From positions 1 through 64,000 of the forward strand of contig CAYSDH010000003.1 of assembly GCA_964429805.1 (NCBI GenBank): a DNA stretch of 64,000 bases, given 5' to 3'. The notes under the pieces were generated by a model that was given only the letters and a program-made list of their open reading frames with translations, had not been told where the DNA came from and did no database searches. Position numbers and translations under genes: made by a program. Source of the DNA: CAYSDH01 sp964429805 (lineage in GTDB: Bacteria > Bacteroidota > Bacteroidia > Flavobacteriales_D > JABDKJ01). This document shows, in pieces, positions 33,846-43,524 of the stretch (the first letter of the stretch is position 1; every line of letters begins with the position of its first letter).

Positions 33846-36800
33846 ATGCTTCGATTTTGCCTTAATGGTGCACTATTGCTTTTGCTATGGTCTTGTACTA
33901 GTGACTCTACTCCTTTTGAGCGGAGCGCGGACACGCTCTTCACTCTTAGTGACCCCACAGCAAATGGCATCAGTTTTAGCAACGACTTAAAGGAGGACTC
34001 CAAACTCAACTATCTCTTTTACGAGAGTATCTACAACGGAGCAGGCACAGCCCTCGCGGACTTTGATAATGATGGGCTTTTAGATATCTATTTTGCCGCC
34101 AATCAGGAGGCTAATCGGCTATATAAAAACCTCGGGGACAACACATTTGAAGACATAACCAATACTGCCGCAGTAGGTGACGATAGCGGTTGGTCTACAG
34201 GAGTGCTTAGCACTGACCTCAATGGTGATGGACTTATAGACCTCTATGTGTGTCGTTTTCTTCTTGAAGACAACGAAAAAAGGAGAAACCTACTCTACAT
34301 AAACCAAGGAGACATGCGCTTTGAAGAGCAGGCAGAAGCCTTTGGTCTGGCAGATGCTGGTTACAGTATCCACTCTACAGCTCTCGATTATGACAGAGAC
34401 GGAGATTTAGATCTCTATGTGGTGAATCAGCCGCCAAACCACAGCGCCAGGAGAATGGCACTAAAAGACAGCATAGACTACACATACACGGACCAACTCT
34501 ACCGCAATGAGGGTAATGGGCGGTTTAGTGCAGTTACGAAAGAGGCTGGCCTGACCAATTATGCTTACGGACTCACAGCCATTGCCTCTGACCTTAATGG
34601 CGATGGATGGACGGACATCTACGTAGCCTGTGACTTTGATGAGCCAGACTTGATGTACATCAACATGGGTGATGGCACCTTTAGCGAACAGGCCAAGACT
34701 ACGCTTAAGCATATGTCAAACTTTAGCATGGGCGCAGATGTGGCAGACATAAACAACGACTGCCGACCTGATATTTTTACTGCTGACATGGTGGCTGAAG
34801 ACAATAAACGCTTGAAGACGAACATGAGCGGGATGAATCCCAAGAAATTTCAAGCCCTTGTCGACAAAGGCTTTCATCACCAGTACATGTTTAATTCTCT
34901 GCAGGTCAATCGAGGAAATGGCTTGTATTCTGAAGTAGGTCAACTGGCAGGTGTATCGACAACGGATTGGAGCTGGTCAGCCCTGTTTTCTGATTTTGAT
35001 AATGACGGGTACAAAGATTTAGTGGTTACCAATGGCCTCAAAAGAGATGTGAGAGACAATGACTTTAATATTGCTCGGAGAAAAAGAGTGGCTGAATTAA
35101 AAAAGGAAGCACAGGATGCCGGTAAAAAGGGAATATCAGTAAATCCACTTGAACTCTTGGCGATGTCTCCTAGTACGCCAATTGCAAATTATGTCTATCG
35201 TAACAATGGTGATCTGACCTTTACTAATTTACGTGAAGAATGGGGATTTAATCAAAAATTGACCTCACACGGAGCCGCCTATGGCGATATCGACAATGAT
35301 GGTGACATAGACCTTGTTTTGAATAATATGGATGCTCCTGCGGCCCTGTATGTCAATAATTCTGAAAAATGGACGCCTAATCACTACCTGGATCTCGAAT
35401 TTGAGTCTGGCCATGGTCACAATGCGAAGATTACAGTCTATGGCGACTCCAATCAGTTTTATCAAGAGATGACTCCAGTGCATGGATATATGTCTAGCTC
35501 CTCTCCCGTTGTTCATTTTGGATTGGGTGACACTCAGCACATAGATTCAATTCAAGTTGAATGGTCTGATGGCGAAGCTGAACTTTTTTCAACTATCAAA
35601 GTCGATAGTCGCTTGATGATTGAAAAAGGAAGTGGACGAAGAATAGAACACGCTAAAAAGGAAAATAAAAAACCGTTCAGTGCCGTGGACCTCATCACCC
35701 ATCAGCACATAGAAAATGACTTTAATGACTTTGCTACAGAAATATTAATCCCGCATCGCATGTCACGGATTGGACCTGTGGTGTGCAGTGCCGATGTGGA
35801 CTTAAATGGTGCAGAAGATGTGTTCATTGGCGGAGCAAAAGGCTCTCCCTCCACCGTATGGTTAAATCTTGATGAGGGGTTTCAAGAAATTCAGCTCAAA
35901 GGTTCAGCGCGATATGAGGACACCGGAGCATCATTTGTTGATGGAGATGGAGACGGTGACCTCGATCTCTATGTGGTGAGTGGTGGAAATGAAGAACGTG
36001 AGAATATGTCAGCCTATCAGGACAGATATTATGTCAATGATGGAAAAGGAAATTTTCAATTGGATAGCTCTGCGCTGCCAAAAATAGATGTCAGCGGCTC
36101 ATGTGTTTTACCACATGATATTGATGGAGATGGTGATGTAGATCTCTTTGTGGGTGGACGTCAAGTGCCTGGCAAATATCCTTATCCGGCACGTAGTTTT
36201 ATTCTGGTCAATGATGATGGTCACTATAGCGAGATGGAACTAAGCAGCGACCTATTCTCAGGCATGGTTACAGATGGCCTTTGGGCAGACCTTGATGGAG
36301 ATGACCTCAAAGAGTTTGTGACGGTTGGCGAATGGAGTGAGATTGTAATCTATAAAGTAATGGATGGTCAAATACGCGAACATGAGCGCGTGGCGAACTC
36401 TGTAGGTTGGTGGCAGTCGATCATTGCTGGTGACTTTGACCATGATGGTGATCTCGATCTTGCCGCTGGAAATCTTGGCCTAAACAGCAAGTACAAAACG
36501 AGCACGGCAGAACCTTTTCAAATTTTCTCTGCTGATTTTGACGAAAATGGAAGTAACGATATCTACTTAGGATATTACCAAGACGGAAAGTGCTTTCCAG
36601 TGAGGGGGAGAGAATGTAGCTCGCAACAATTGCCTTTTGTCAAAGAAAAATTTCCTTCCTACAACGAGTTTAGCGAAGCGACAATCTATGAAGTACTCGG
36701 AGCCGATACAGCAGGCGCGCTGAACTACAAAGCAGACATTTTTGAATCAGTCTTTTTGTGGAACAATGGAGGCAAATTAGACATGGAAGCGATGCCCACT

Positions 36801-37100
36801 TCAGTGCAGTTTTCAGAAGTCAACTCTATTATTTATCAAGACCTTGACTCAGACGGAATAGACGATTTACTCCTTGCTGGAAATCAATATGACAGAGAGA
36901 TTGAGACAGCACGAAGTGACGCCTCTTACGGGGTTTTCTTGAAAGGCACAAAAAGTGGTTTTGAAGAAATAGAACCGGCCCAGTCTGGACTTTACATCGA
37001 AGGAAACGTACGTGACATGGTGGCCATAAAGCGAAATAAAAAAGACCTGATCATTGTGGTTCGAAACAACGATCAGGTCCTGAGCTTAATCGAAAATTAG
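33846..37100 (+). CDS. FG-GAP (VCBS) repeat lipoprotein with central ASPIC/UnbV domain
   Basis: A 1084-residue lipoprotein (lipobox 'LWSC', Cys17). Many calcium-binding-type FG-GAP repeats with D-x-D/N-x-D-G patterns, for example 'ADFDNDGLLDIYFAAN', 'TDLNGDGLIDLYV', 'GDIDNDGDIDLVLNN' and 'GDFDHDGDLDLAAGN', imply two beta-propellers. Between them, around 510-590, lies an ASPIC/UnbV domain ('HYLDLEFESGHGHNAKITVY', 'VHFGLGD', 'VEWSDGE'). In Bacteroidota such CRTAC1-like lipoproteins are often near SusC/SusD systems, but none is present here. Probably anchored in the outer membrane; binding partner unknown. Confidence 0.9.
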   Translation: MLRFCLNGALLLLLWSCTSDSTPFERSADTLFTLSDPTANGISFSNDLKEDSKLNYLFYESIYNGAGTALADFDNDGLLDIYFAANQEANRLYKNLGDNTFEDITNTAAVGDDSGWSTGVLSTDLNGDGLIDLYVCRFLLEDNEKRRNLLYINQGDMRFEEQAEAFGLADAGYSIHSTALDYDRDGDLDLYVVNQPPNHSARRMALKDSIDYTYTDQLYRNEGNGRFSAVTKEAGLTNYAYGLTAIASDLNGDGWTDIYVACDFDEPDLMYINMGDGTFSEQAKTTLKHMSNFSMGADVADINNDCRPDIFTADMVAEDNKRLKTNMSGMNPKKFQALVDKGFHHQYMFNSLQVNRGNGLYSEVGQLAGVSTTDWSWSALFSDFDNDGYKDLVVTNGLKRDVRDNDFNIARRKRVAELKKEAQDAGKKGISVNPLELLAMSPSTPIANYVYRNNGDLTFTNLREEWGFNQKLTSHGAAYGDIDNDGDIDLVLNNMDAPAALYVNNSEKWTPNHYLDLEFESGHGHNAKITVYGDSNQFYQEMTPVHGYMSSSSPVVHFGLGDTQHIDSIQVEWSDGEAELFSTIKVDSRLMIEKGSGRRIEHAKKENKKPFSAVDLITHQHIENDFNDFATEILIPHRMSRIGPVVCSADVDLNGAEDVFIGGAKGSPSTVWLNLDEGFQEIQLKGSARYEDTGASFVDGDGDGDLDLYVVSGGNEERENMSAYQDRYYVNDGKGNFQLDSSALPKIDVSGSCVLPHDIDGDGDVDLFVGGRQVPGKYPYPARSFILVNDDGHYSEMELSSDLFSGMVTDGLWADLDGDDLKEFVTVGEWSEIVIYKVMDGQIREHERVANSVGWWQSIIAGDFDHDGDLDLAAGNLGLNSKYKTSTAEPFQIFSADFDENGSNDIYLGYYQDGKCFPVRGRECSSQQLPFVKEKFPSYNEFSEATIYEVLGADTAGALNYKADIFESVFLWNNGGKLDMEAMPTSVQFSEVNSIIYQDLDSDGIDDLLLAGNQYDREIETARSDASYGVFLKGTKSGFEEIEPAQSGLYIEGNVRDMVAIKRNKKDLIIVVRNNDQVLSLIEN

Positions 37101-37102
37101 GT

Positions 37103-40100
37103 CTATCGATATATTGTCAATCTTTTTGTCAGTACGTATCCTCCGCTGTGCATTTGCACAAAGTAGATTCCATTGGTGTATCCTCTATTCAGGCTGAGTG
37201 ACAACTGCGTAGAATAGGCGTCCACCATTTCTTTTTGAAGCACTTTACCCGTCATGTCTATGATGTGGATTTCAGTATTGCTCGTCAAGTCTCCGCTGAA
37301 TTCTATTTTCAACTCAATGCCAGAATTTGGATTTGGGAACAAGTTGAAATCAATATCTAATTCATTCTCTACAAGGCTGCTCACTGTTGAACACTCGAGG
37401 TCTTCGACTACCACAGTTTTGAGCATAGTGCACTCATTCATGTCACTGATGGTTGCCGTGTACTCTCCAAAACGAACATGAGTGAGGTTTACACCAATCT
37501 GCTGACCATCATCATCCCACTGCACACTATGTTGTCCAAGTCCACCTGATACACCAAGCGACACCTTTCCTACATTGAGCCCACAGCTATCTGGAGAAGC
37601 TTCTACAACCTGCGCTTCGAGCACATCAGGCTGATCAAGCAAAACAAAGCCTGAGGCCTGACATCCATTTACATCTGTGACATTTAACTGATATTCTCCT
37701 GCTGGAACTCCTGTTAATTCCAAGGTTCCATTACCTGTATTTGGGCCTACCCAGTTGTAATTAAACTGACCATTACCTCCGTCAATTGTTGCCGCGATAC
37801 TACCATTAGATTCTCCATGACAGAGCGGGTCTACCATACTAAAATTGATATGAATCATTTGAGGCTCAAGCACTGCAATAGACTTCATACTCTGACAACC
37901 ACTTGCATCAGTAACCACTACTGCATAGACTCCAGACTCCAGACCTACGGCCTGCTGACCTGTCTGGGCATTGGCATCATTCCACTGGTATGAGTATGGC
38001 TGCTGCCCACCTTCTGGATACACAACTGCCGTTCCATCACTACCCGCATTGCAACTTACTTGAGTTGCCGTACAATTACTTAATTGCAAAGACGAATTGC
38101 TTTGTACAAGCACTATTCTCGACTCATCACATCCGTTTGCATCTGTAACCGTGACCAGGTAATCTCCTCCTGAAAGATTAGATGCCGTTGCTGTTGTCTG
38201 GCCTTGAGGATCATTCCACTGATACGTATATGGCGGTGTTCCTCCGCTAGGAAATACGGTAGCCGTACCATCATTCACACATGAAGACGAAGTGCTACTG
38301 GCATTTGACAAATCAATAGGTGCGGTCCCTCCAATATTAATTACTCTACTTGCTGAACAACCATTGGCATCAGTCACTACAACTGTGTAAGCGCCCGCTG
38401 ACAAATTAGTGAGTTGAGATGTGACTGACTGATTTGCATCATCCCACTGATAGGAATATGGTGGTGTTCCTCCTGATGGTGTCACGCCACAAGTACCATT
38501 GTTGGTGCACGAGGCTGGTGAGCCGTTTGCATTACTTAAGTCTATTCCAGGAATTTCATCTACCAACACTGTCGCAGAACCCTGACAACCATTTGCATCT
38601 GTTACCACCACCGTGTATGCGCCTGACGCAAGTGAATTTGCTGTAGCCGTGGTTTGCATCTGAGCGTCACTCCACAAGAAAGTGTACGGAGATGTTCCTC
38701 CACTAGGGAAGATGGCTGCCGATCCATTATTTAAGCATGAAGAAGCTGTCGAACTCGTAGAATTGAGATTCATTGGCGCCTGCCCTTGAACAGTCACTGA
38801 CTTTTGTTTTTGACATCCTTCTGAATCTGTAACGACAACATTATAATTTCCTGCCGCAAGATTTGTAGCCGTTGCAGTAGTCTGCATTTGACTGTCATTC
38901 CATAAGTAGGTATATGGACTTGAACCGCCAGAAGGATTCACTGTCGCTGTCCCATCATTTTGACAAGAAGCGGGTGAAGAAGAACTGTTAGACAAATCTA
39001 TTTCTGCAGACTCACCCACACTGACTGTGGCCGAAGCCACGCAACCGTTGGCATCAGTTACTGTCACAGAGTATGTCCCAGAAATCAGTCCAGTAGCTGT
39101 TTGACCAGACTGACTTTGTGCATCACTCCATGAGTAAGAATAAGGTGTTTGACCACCAGTAGCTGTGACTGATGCCGTACCTCCACCACCGCATGAGGCT
39201 GGTGAAGAATCTGTGCTGGCAATACTCACACTTCCTGTTGAGCTCACTTGAACTGTAGCTATTGCTTGGCAACCATTGGCATCAGTGACTGTGACTGTGT
39301 ATGAGCCAGCAGCCAATCCATTGGCTGTTTGACTAGACTGATTTTGTGCATCACTCCATGAGTAAGAGTACGGTGTTTGTCCGCCAGTGGCGGTGACTGT
39401 TGCCGTGCCTTCTCCACCGCATGAAGCAGGTGAAGAGTCTGTGTTGGCTATACTCACACTTCCTGTTGAACTCACTTGAACTGTAGCAGTTGCTTGGCAA
39501 CCGTTTGCATCGGTGACTGTGACTGTGTATGAGCCAGCAGCCAATCCATTGGCTGTTTGACTAGACTGATTTTGTGCATCACTCCATGAGTATGAGTAAG
39601 GTGTCTGTCCACCAGTTGCGGTGACTGATGCCGTGCCTTCTCCACCACATGAAGCAGGTGAAGAATCTGTGCTGGCGATACTCACGCTTCCTGTTGAGCT
39701 CACTTGAACTGTAGCAGTTGCTTGGCAACCATTGCTATCTGTTACTACCACGGAGTATGATCCGCTTGACAGTTGATTGGCCGTGCTGCCCGTCTGACCA
39801 TTACTCCATGCATACGTGTATGGAGAGTTTCCTCCGCTTACAGATACTGAAGCCGTCCCATCTGCTCCGCATGAGCTTGGTGTGGCACTTGTGTTTAGCG
39901 ACATAGCCGCTGGCGCAGTGACCGTGAAACTCTGGTTTGATGAGCATCCTGCTGCATCAGTTACCGTGACAGAATATGTGCCTGCAGCGAGGCCCATTAT
40001 GTCTTGCACTTGGGCTCCATTAGACCATGCGTACTGATACGGAGTACTCCCGCCAGACACACTTAAATTAATGGATCCATCTGCCGCAGCAGCACAGGAA

Positions 40101-42091
40101 ATTTCCTGCACTTGCCCGGTCAATGAGGGGCCTCCCCCTATCTGTATATAATTCGTTTTTGTTTCTGTATCACTGCCATTTGCACTAGACACTGTAAGCG
40201 ACACCGTGTGCGGACCAGTAGATGAGAAGCTCACTCCTGACGGATTTTGATTACTACTCGTTGCCGGGCTTCCTCCCTGAAAAGTCCATGCCCATGAAGT
40301 AGGTGAACCTGAACTCTGGTCTGAAAAATTAAAGTTTGATGCGGCACAACCTGATGTGTTATTAGCCGAGAAGTTTGCTGTCGGTGGGTTTGATGAGGCA
40401 GTCAAACAGAAGCTCGTTGCTTCTGAAGCCCCGAAATTTCCTCCAGTGGCCAGTTGATTTCCATCTTGATCTGTCACTGTGTAATTTCCAAATCCTGCTC
40501 CACCCCAAATTCCATTTCCGCCAGAATCATAAATTGTAAAATCATAACATGCCAGTGGCAGACAGATGTCTTGTGTGAATACAGTTCCATTTACTCCTGA
40601 AGGATATGGGCCTCCTTGAGCTACCACGTTGCCATTCGTGCTAGTAACCTCCCATGTAGTATGCGTGCCAAAATTATCGACCTGAATACTGACGTTTACC
40701 ACATTACCACTCACGACCTCAAAGTTTGTTGTCGCAAGGTCATTAGACGGAAACTGATCAGCTTGCCCATTTGGTGATTCGCTATACACATCAAGAGTAT
40801 GCGTACCCGTGCTGCTTCCGACTGAAGGTAGCGTGACGTCAACTTGGCCTGCAGACGGCAAACTGCCAGTCCATGTAAATGTATTCACTGTTCCATTATC
40901 AATGGTGTACTTGATATCGACACTTGTCAATGTTGATGAACCGAAGTTTTTTAGAGTCACCGTTGGTGAAATTGATGCAGCACAGGAATAGGTCTGTGGA
41001 TCACTAATGTCTGTGATGGCCGCATCTCTCGCATTTGGCGCAACACAGCCTAGAGAGTTTAGCAGATTAGGTCTGAACAAATTTAAATTGGCATGCATTC
41101 TGTCTTTTTGGCCTTGCGTAAACATGTCCATACATGTCTGAGAAGTATAGTCCATGTAGTTCTCCACTTGCTGAGTTCCGCTGCACGCAGGACTGTTGCA
41201 ACTCGAGTTACTTGTTGTTGGTGGGGTGTCACATACTCTGTCACCTTGTGAACTACAATTTGACTCATTACACGAGCTGCCTTGAAATGTGTGATAGAGA
41301 TAAAAAGCGTGTCCTACCTCATGCGTAGTTGTTCTGTTTAGTGCAGTATATGACTTGAGGACACCTACCGTTCCAAAAGCATTGTACAGAATTACTGCAC
41401 CGTCTTTAGTCGCATTAGAAGCTGGGAAATAGGCGAATCCTTGAATTCCGGCTCCACCATCATTATCCTCAATCTCATTAACTATCCAAATGTTGTAGTA
41501 CGAGTTTCTATCCCAGCGGCTAAGGTTTTTGACTGATACCTCATCAGCCCCATCGCCTTGACCTACGGAAATTCCTTCTGCGGCATATTGAGACACGGAG
41601 CTTCCGTCTACTCTAACTATACCGTTAGTAGGATTACCATTTGGATCGCGTGAAGCCAAACAGAACTCAAACTCCACATCTACTCCGCCACCAAATCCAT
41701 TGGTGCCGGGCATCTTTCTAAAGTCCTCATTAAGGGCCACCATAGCACTTTGTATCTGTGCATCGCTAATGTTGGTACCCACGCCTACCGCTTCGCCTGT
41801 GTGTACAATGTGTACGACAACTGGAATGGTAATAATGGCACCAGACCGTTGCCCTGCAAACTCGGCAGTGCGTAGCTCCAATTCGGCCTCATTGGCCTCA
41901 TGGCGCTGCCTATACTCACTATCATCAGTAAGCATACGCTGGTGTATATCATCACTGGCGCAAATGACGTGCGGGCCGTCACCTGGATTGCTGATATTAA
42001 ATAAAGTCTTGCTGCTCTGCGCACTTACTTGTACGCATAATAAAATGCCACATAGGGCGTGGAATAGTTTCCATTTCTCTCTCTCGCTCAT
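37103..42091 (-). CDS. T9SS-secreted M43 (PAPP-A-like) metalloprotease with PKD domain and SprB repeats
   Basis: A 1662-residue protein; signal peptide about 1-24. Catalytic domain about 80-345 with 'TTTHEVGHAFYLYHTFQG' (HExxH at 257-261, third His267), Cys-rich loops and Met-turn 'ENYMDYTS' (Met313), the hallmarks of cytophagalysin/pappalysin proteases. Then a CARDB-like domain (about 350-455), a PKD domain (about 590-680) and twelve SprB-type repeats of about 75 residues ('GSYTVTVTDANGCQATATVQ'). It ends with a type A T9SS sorting domain ('FNLFPNPNSGIELKIEF'). Likely a surface-attached or secreted protease-adhesin. A purine-rich GAGGAGAG directly precedes the ATG, unusual here. It ends 2 bases from the convergent FG-GAP gene. 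Confidence 0.92.
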   Translation of the reverse strand: MSEREKWKLFHALCGILLCVQVSAQSSKTLFNISNPGDGPHVICASDDIHQRMLTDDSEYRQRHEANEAELELRTAEFAGQRSGAIITIPVVVHIVHTGEAVGVGTNISDAQIQSAMVALNEDFRKMPGTNGFGGGVDVEFEFCLASRDPNGNPTNGIVRVDGSSVSQYAAEGISVGQGDGADEVSVKNLSRWDRNSYYNIWIVNEIEDNDGGAGIQGFAYFPASNATKDGAVILYNAFGTVGVLKSYTALNRTTTHEVGHAFYLYHTFQGSSCNESNCSSQGDRVCDTPPTTSNSSCNSPACSGTQQVENYMDYTSQTCMDMFTQGQKDRMHANLNLFRPNLLNSLGCVAPNARDAAITDISDPQTYSCAASISPTVTLKNFGSSTLTSVDIKYTIDNGTVNTFTWTGSLPSAGQVDVTLPSVGSSTGTHTLDVYSESPNGQADQFPSNDLATTNFEVVSGNVVNVSIQVDNFGTHTTWEVTSTNGNVVAQGGPYPSGVNGTVFTQDICLPLACYDFTIYDSGGNGIWGGAGFGNYTVTDQDGNQLATGGNFGASEATSFCLTASSNPPTANFSANNTSGCAASNFNFSDQSSGSPTSWAWTFQGGSPATSSNQNPSGVSFSSTGPHTVSLTVSSANGSDTETKTNYIQIGGGPSLTGQVQEISCAAAADGSINLSVSGGSTPYQYAWSNGAQVQDIMGLAAGTYSVTVTDAAGCSSNQSFTVTAPAAMSLNTSATPSSCGADGTASVSVSGGNSPYTYAWSNGQTGSTANQLSSGSYSVVVTDSNGCQATATVQVSSTGSVSIASTDSSPASCGGEGTASVTATGGQTPYSYSWSDAQNQSSQTANGLAAGSYTVTVTDANGCQATATVQVSSTGSVSIANTDSSPASCGGEGTATVTATGGQTPYSYSWSDAQNQSSQTANGLAAGSYTVTVTDANGCQAIATVQVSSTGSVSIASTDSSPASCGGGGTASVTATGGQTPYSYSWSDAQSQSGQTATGLISGTYSVTVTDANGCVASATVSVGESAEIDLSNSSSSPASCQNDGTATVNPSGGSSPYTYLWNDSQMQTTATATNLAAGNYNVVVTDSEGCQKQKSVTVQGQAPMNLNSTSSTASSCLNNGSAAIFPSGGTSPYTFLWSDAQMQTTATANSLASGAYTVVVTDANGCQGSATVLVDEIPGIDLSNANGSPASCTNNGTCGVTPSGGTPPYSYQWDDANQSVTSQLTNLSAGAYTVVVTDANGCSASRVINIGGTAPIDLSNASSTSSSCVNDGTATVFPSGGTPPYTYQWNDPQGQTTATASNLSGGDYLVTVTDANGCDESRIVLVQSNSSLQLSNCTATQVSCNAGSDGTAVVYPEGGQQPYSYQWNDANAQTGQQAVGLESGVYAVVVTDASGCQSMKSIAVLEPQMIHINFSMVDPLCHGESNGSIAATIDGGNGQFNYNWVGPNTGNGTLELTGVPAGEYQLNVTDVNGCQASGFVLLDQPDVLEAQVVEASPDSCGLNVGKVSLGVSGGLGQHSVQWDDDGQQIGVNLTHVRFGEYTATISDMNECTMLKTVVVEDLECSTVSSLVENELDIDFNLFPNPNSGIELKIEFSGDLTSNTEIHIIDMTGKVLQKEMVDAYSTQLSLSLNRGYTNGIYFVQMHSGGYVLTKRLTIYR
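39036..39719 (-). repeat. Three near-identical 228-bp tandem repeats (SprB units)
   Basis: Copies at about 39036-39263, 39264-39491 and 39492-39719 recur with an exact 228-bp (76-codon) period and differ by only a few bases. The other SprB units in the gene are much more diverged, so these three arose recently by duplication or conversion. Confidence 0.85.
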
Positions 42092-42221
42092 CTCTCTCCT
42101 CGTTAATCCCCAGCAGAAAGCCGGGATTTCTCATTAATTACTTACCGCTAATCGCCTCTAAGGGTTTCTACTTTTAGACTAAAAGGGATAATCATTCGAC
42201 CAAAGAGTCACTTGTAAAAAG

Positions 42222-42229
42222 GATATTTG
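42222..42229 (+). promoter_or_regulatory. Start-abutting -7-like element GATATTTG
   Basis: A 7-of-8 match to TAnnTTTG, exactly 4 nt before the ATG at 42234. Confidence 0.4.
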
Positions 42230-42233
42230 GGGT

Positions 42234-43511
42234 ATGAGTACTACAAAACTGATGCTTACGGCATTATTCACACTGGTTAGCGCCATGTATATGGGGCAAT
42301 CGCTGACCATGAACCAAATCAAATACTGGGAATACAGAGAGCGCTTAAAGGAAGAGTTCATGGTGATTGGAAGTGGGCCAGGAAAGAGTATTCCGGCAGA
42401 ATCTGTGCACGCAGACAAGTCAGAAGCCCATTTTTCAGATGCTACACTGCACCTCGCCTGGTACATTGCTACGCTCTGCACGGAGTATCAGCTCAGTGCC
42501 AAAAACGCGTACCTCAGAACAGGAGAAGGCAAAGAAATTAAGAAAGAGCAAACACTTTTAGAGCTTTACTATGCGCTTCAGACGCTTGAGCGACTAGACA
42601 AGGTAGCTGAACCTTTTTACGACAAGGAAGCCGCCCCCCAGCTCAATGGGTTTTTTATTAGGGATGACATCCCGAAGGGATTTGAAAAAGGCATTGGCCT
42701 GAAAAATGCGAAGGGTGACTCCAGTCAAGAAGACATCTATAATAACGAGATGAGTCAAGACCAGGTCATTCACATATTGATGAGCATCATGTTTGTCAAA
42801 GAGTTTATACCTGAAGGGACTAAAGTCAAAGGAGTGGACCTGCGGCAGACAGCCATAGACCAAGGCTTGCGCATACTTGCGTTTATGAAAACTCATGGCT
42901 GGCACATTGTAAACCCTGTGGTCATGAAGAATAAGCGTTCGTTTAAGCGAGTGAAGCGTGGCTCGCAGGCCTTCATATATAGTCATGGCTTTAACAAACT
43001 GCTCAAGCAACTCAGCGATGGTGAAGAGAATTATGGCAACAAGGTGAGCATACTCAATAAGATATTTTGGGGCAGTATGAGGTCAAAACTAAATCCTACT
43101 TACTTCAGTAATGACAACCGTCATCTCTCCTTGGCCTTGATAGCCAGTGGCAACGGATTTAAGCGCAACACGTACCGCAAGCTTATGAAGCGAAGCAAAA
43201 AACACGACTGGTATGCCTACCCTATGATGAATCTTTTGCTCAACCCAGAAAACAGAACATTCAAGAAAGAGAAAAAATCAGGGATGACTGAGGTGCAAGC
43301 AATTTTAGATCGCGCGCCATCTGCAGGGCCGACATGCCCCTATCCTAATCGCAACGAAGATGGCTGGGGTTGTCAGAATATGTTTTTGCGTGATGTAGAA
43401 TATCAGCGCACTGGCCGATACTTTCATGAGGGGAAGACCTTTAATGGACTGGACTATATGTTGATGTACAACCTTTTTATGATGCATCGGAGTGGGCTTT
43501 TCATGAACTGA
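42234..43511 (+). CDS. Exported protein of unknown function (helical)
   Basis: A 425-residue protein with a plausible signal peptide (about 1-22, ending 'YMGQS'). The rest is strongly helical and basic, with Trp/Tyr-rich segments ('HLAWYIATL', 'RILAFMKTHGWHIVNPV', 'HDWYAYPMMNLLLN') spaced as in an alpha/alpha barrel. It has a C-terminal Cys-containing part ('PTCPYPNRNEDGWGCQN'). I do not recognise the family and see no catalytic motif. The methyltransferase-like gene follows after 13 bases, so they form a transcription unit. Confidence 0.55.
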   Translation: MSTTKLMLTALFTLVSAMYMGQSLTMNQIKYWEYRERLKEEFMVIGSGPGKSIPAESVHADKSEAHFSDATLHLAWYIATLCTEYQLSAKNAYLRTGEGKEIKKEQTLLELYYALQTLERLDKVAEPFYDKEAAPQLNGFFIRDDIPKGFEKGIGLKNAKGDSSQEDIYNNEMSQDQVIHILMSIMFVKEFIPEGTKVKGVDLRQTAIDQGLRILAFMKTHGWHIVNPVVMKNKRSFKRVKRGSQAFIYSHGFNKLLKQLSDGEENYGNKVSILNKIFWGSMRSKLNPTYFSNDNRHLSLALIASGNGFKRNTYRKLMKRSKKHDWYAYPMMNLLLNPENRTFKKEKKSGMTEVQAILDRAPSAGPTCPYPNRNEDGWGCQNMFLRDVEYQRTGRYFHEGKTFNGLDYMLMYNLFMMHRSGLFMN

Positions 43512-43524
43512 GTGAGGCAAATCG

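Noticed and set aside
39036..39719. Regular 228-bp repeats that might suggest a CRISPR array or satellite
   Set aside because: The period is a multiple of three, the frame is open throughout, and the repeats encode SprB units with only a few changes.
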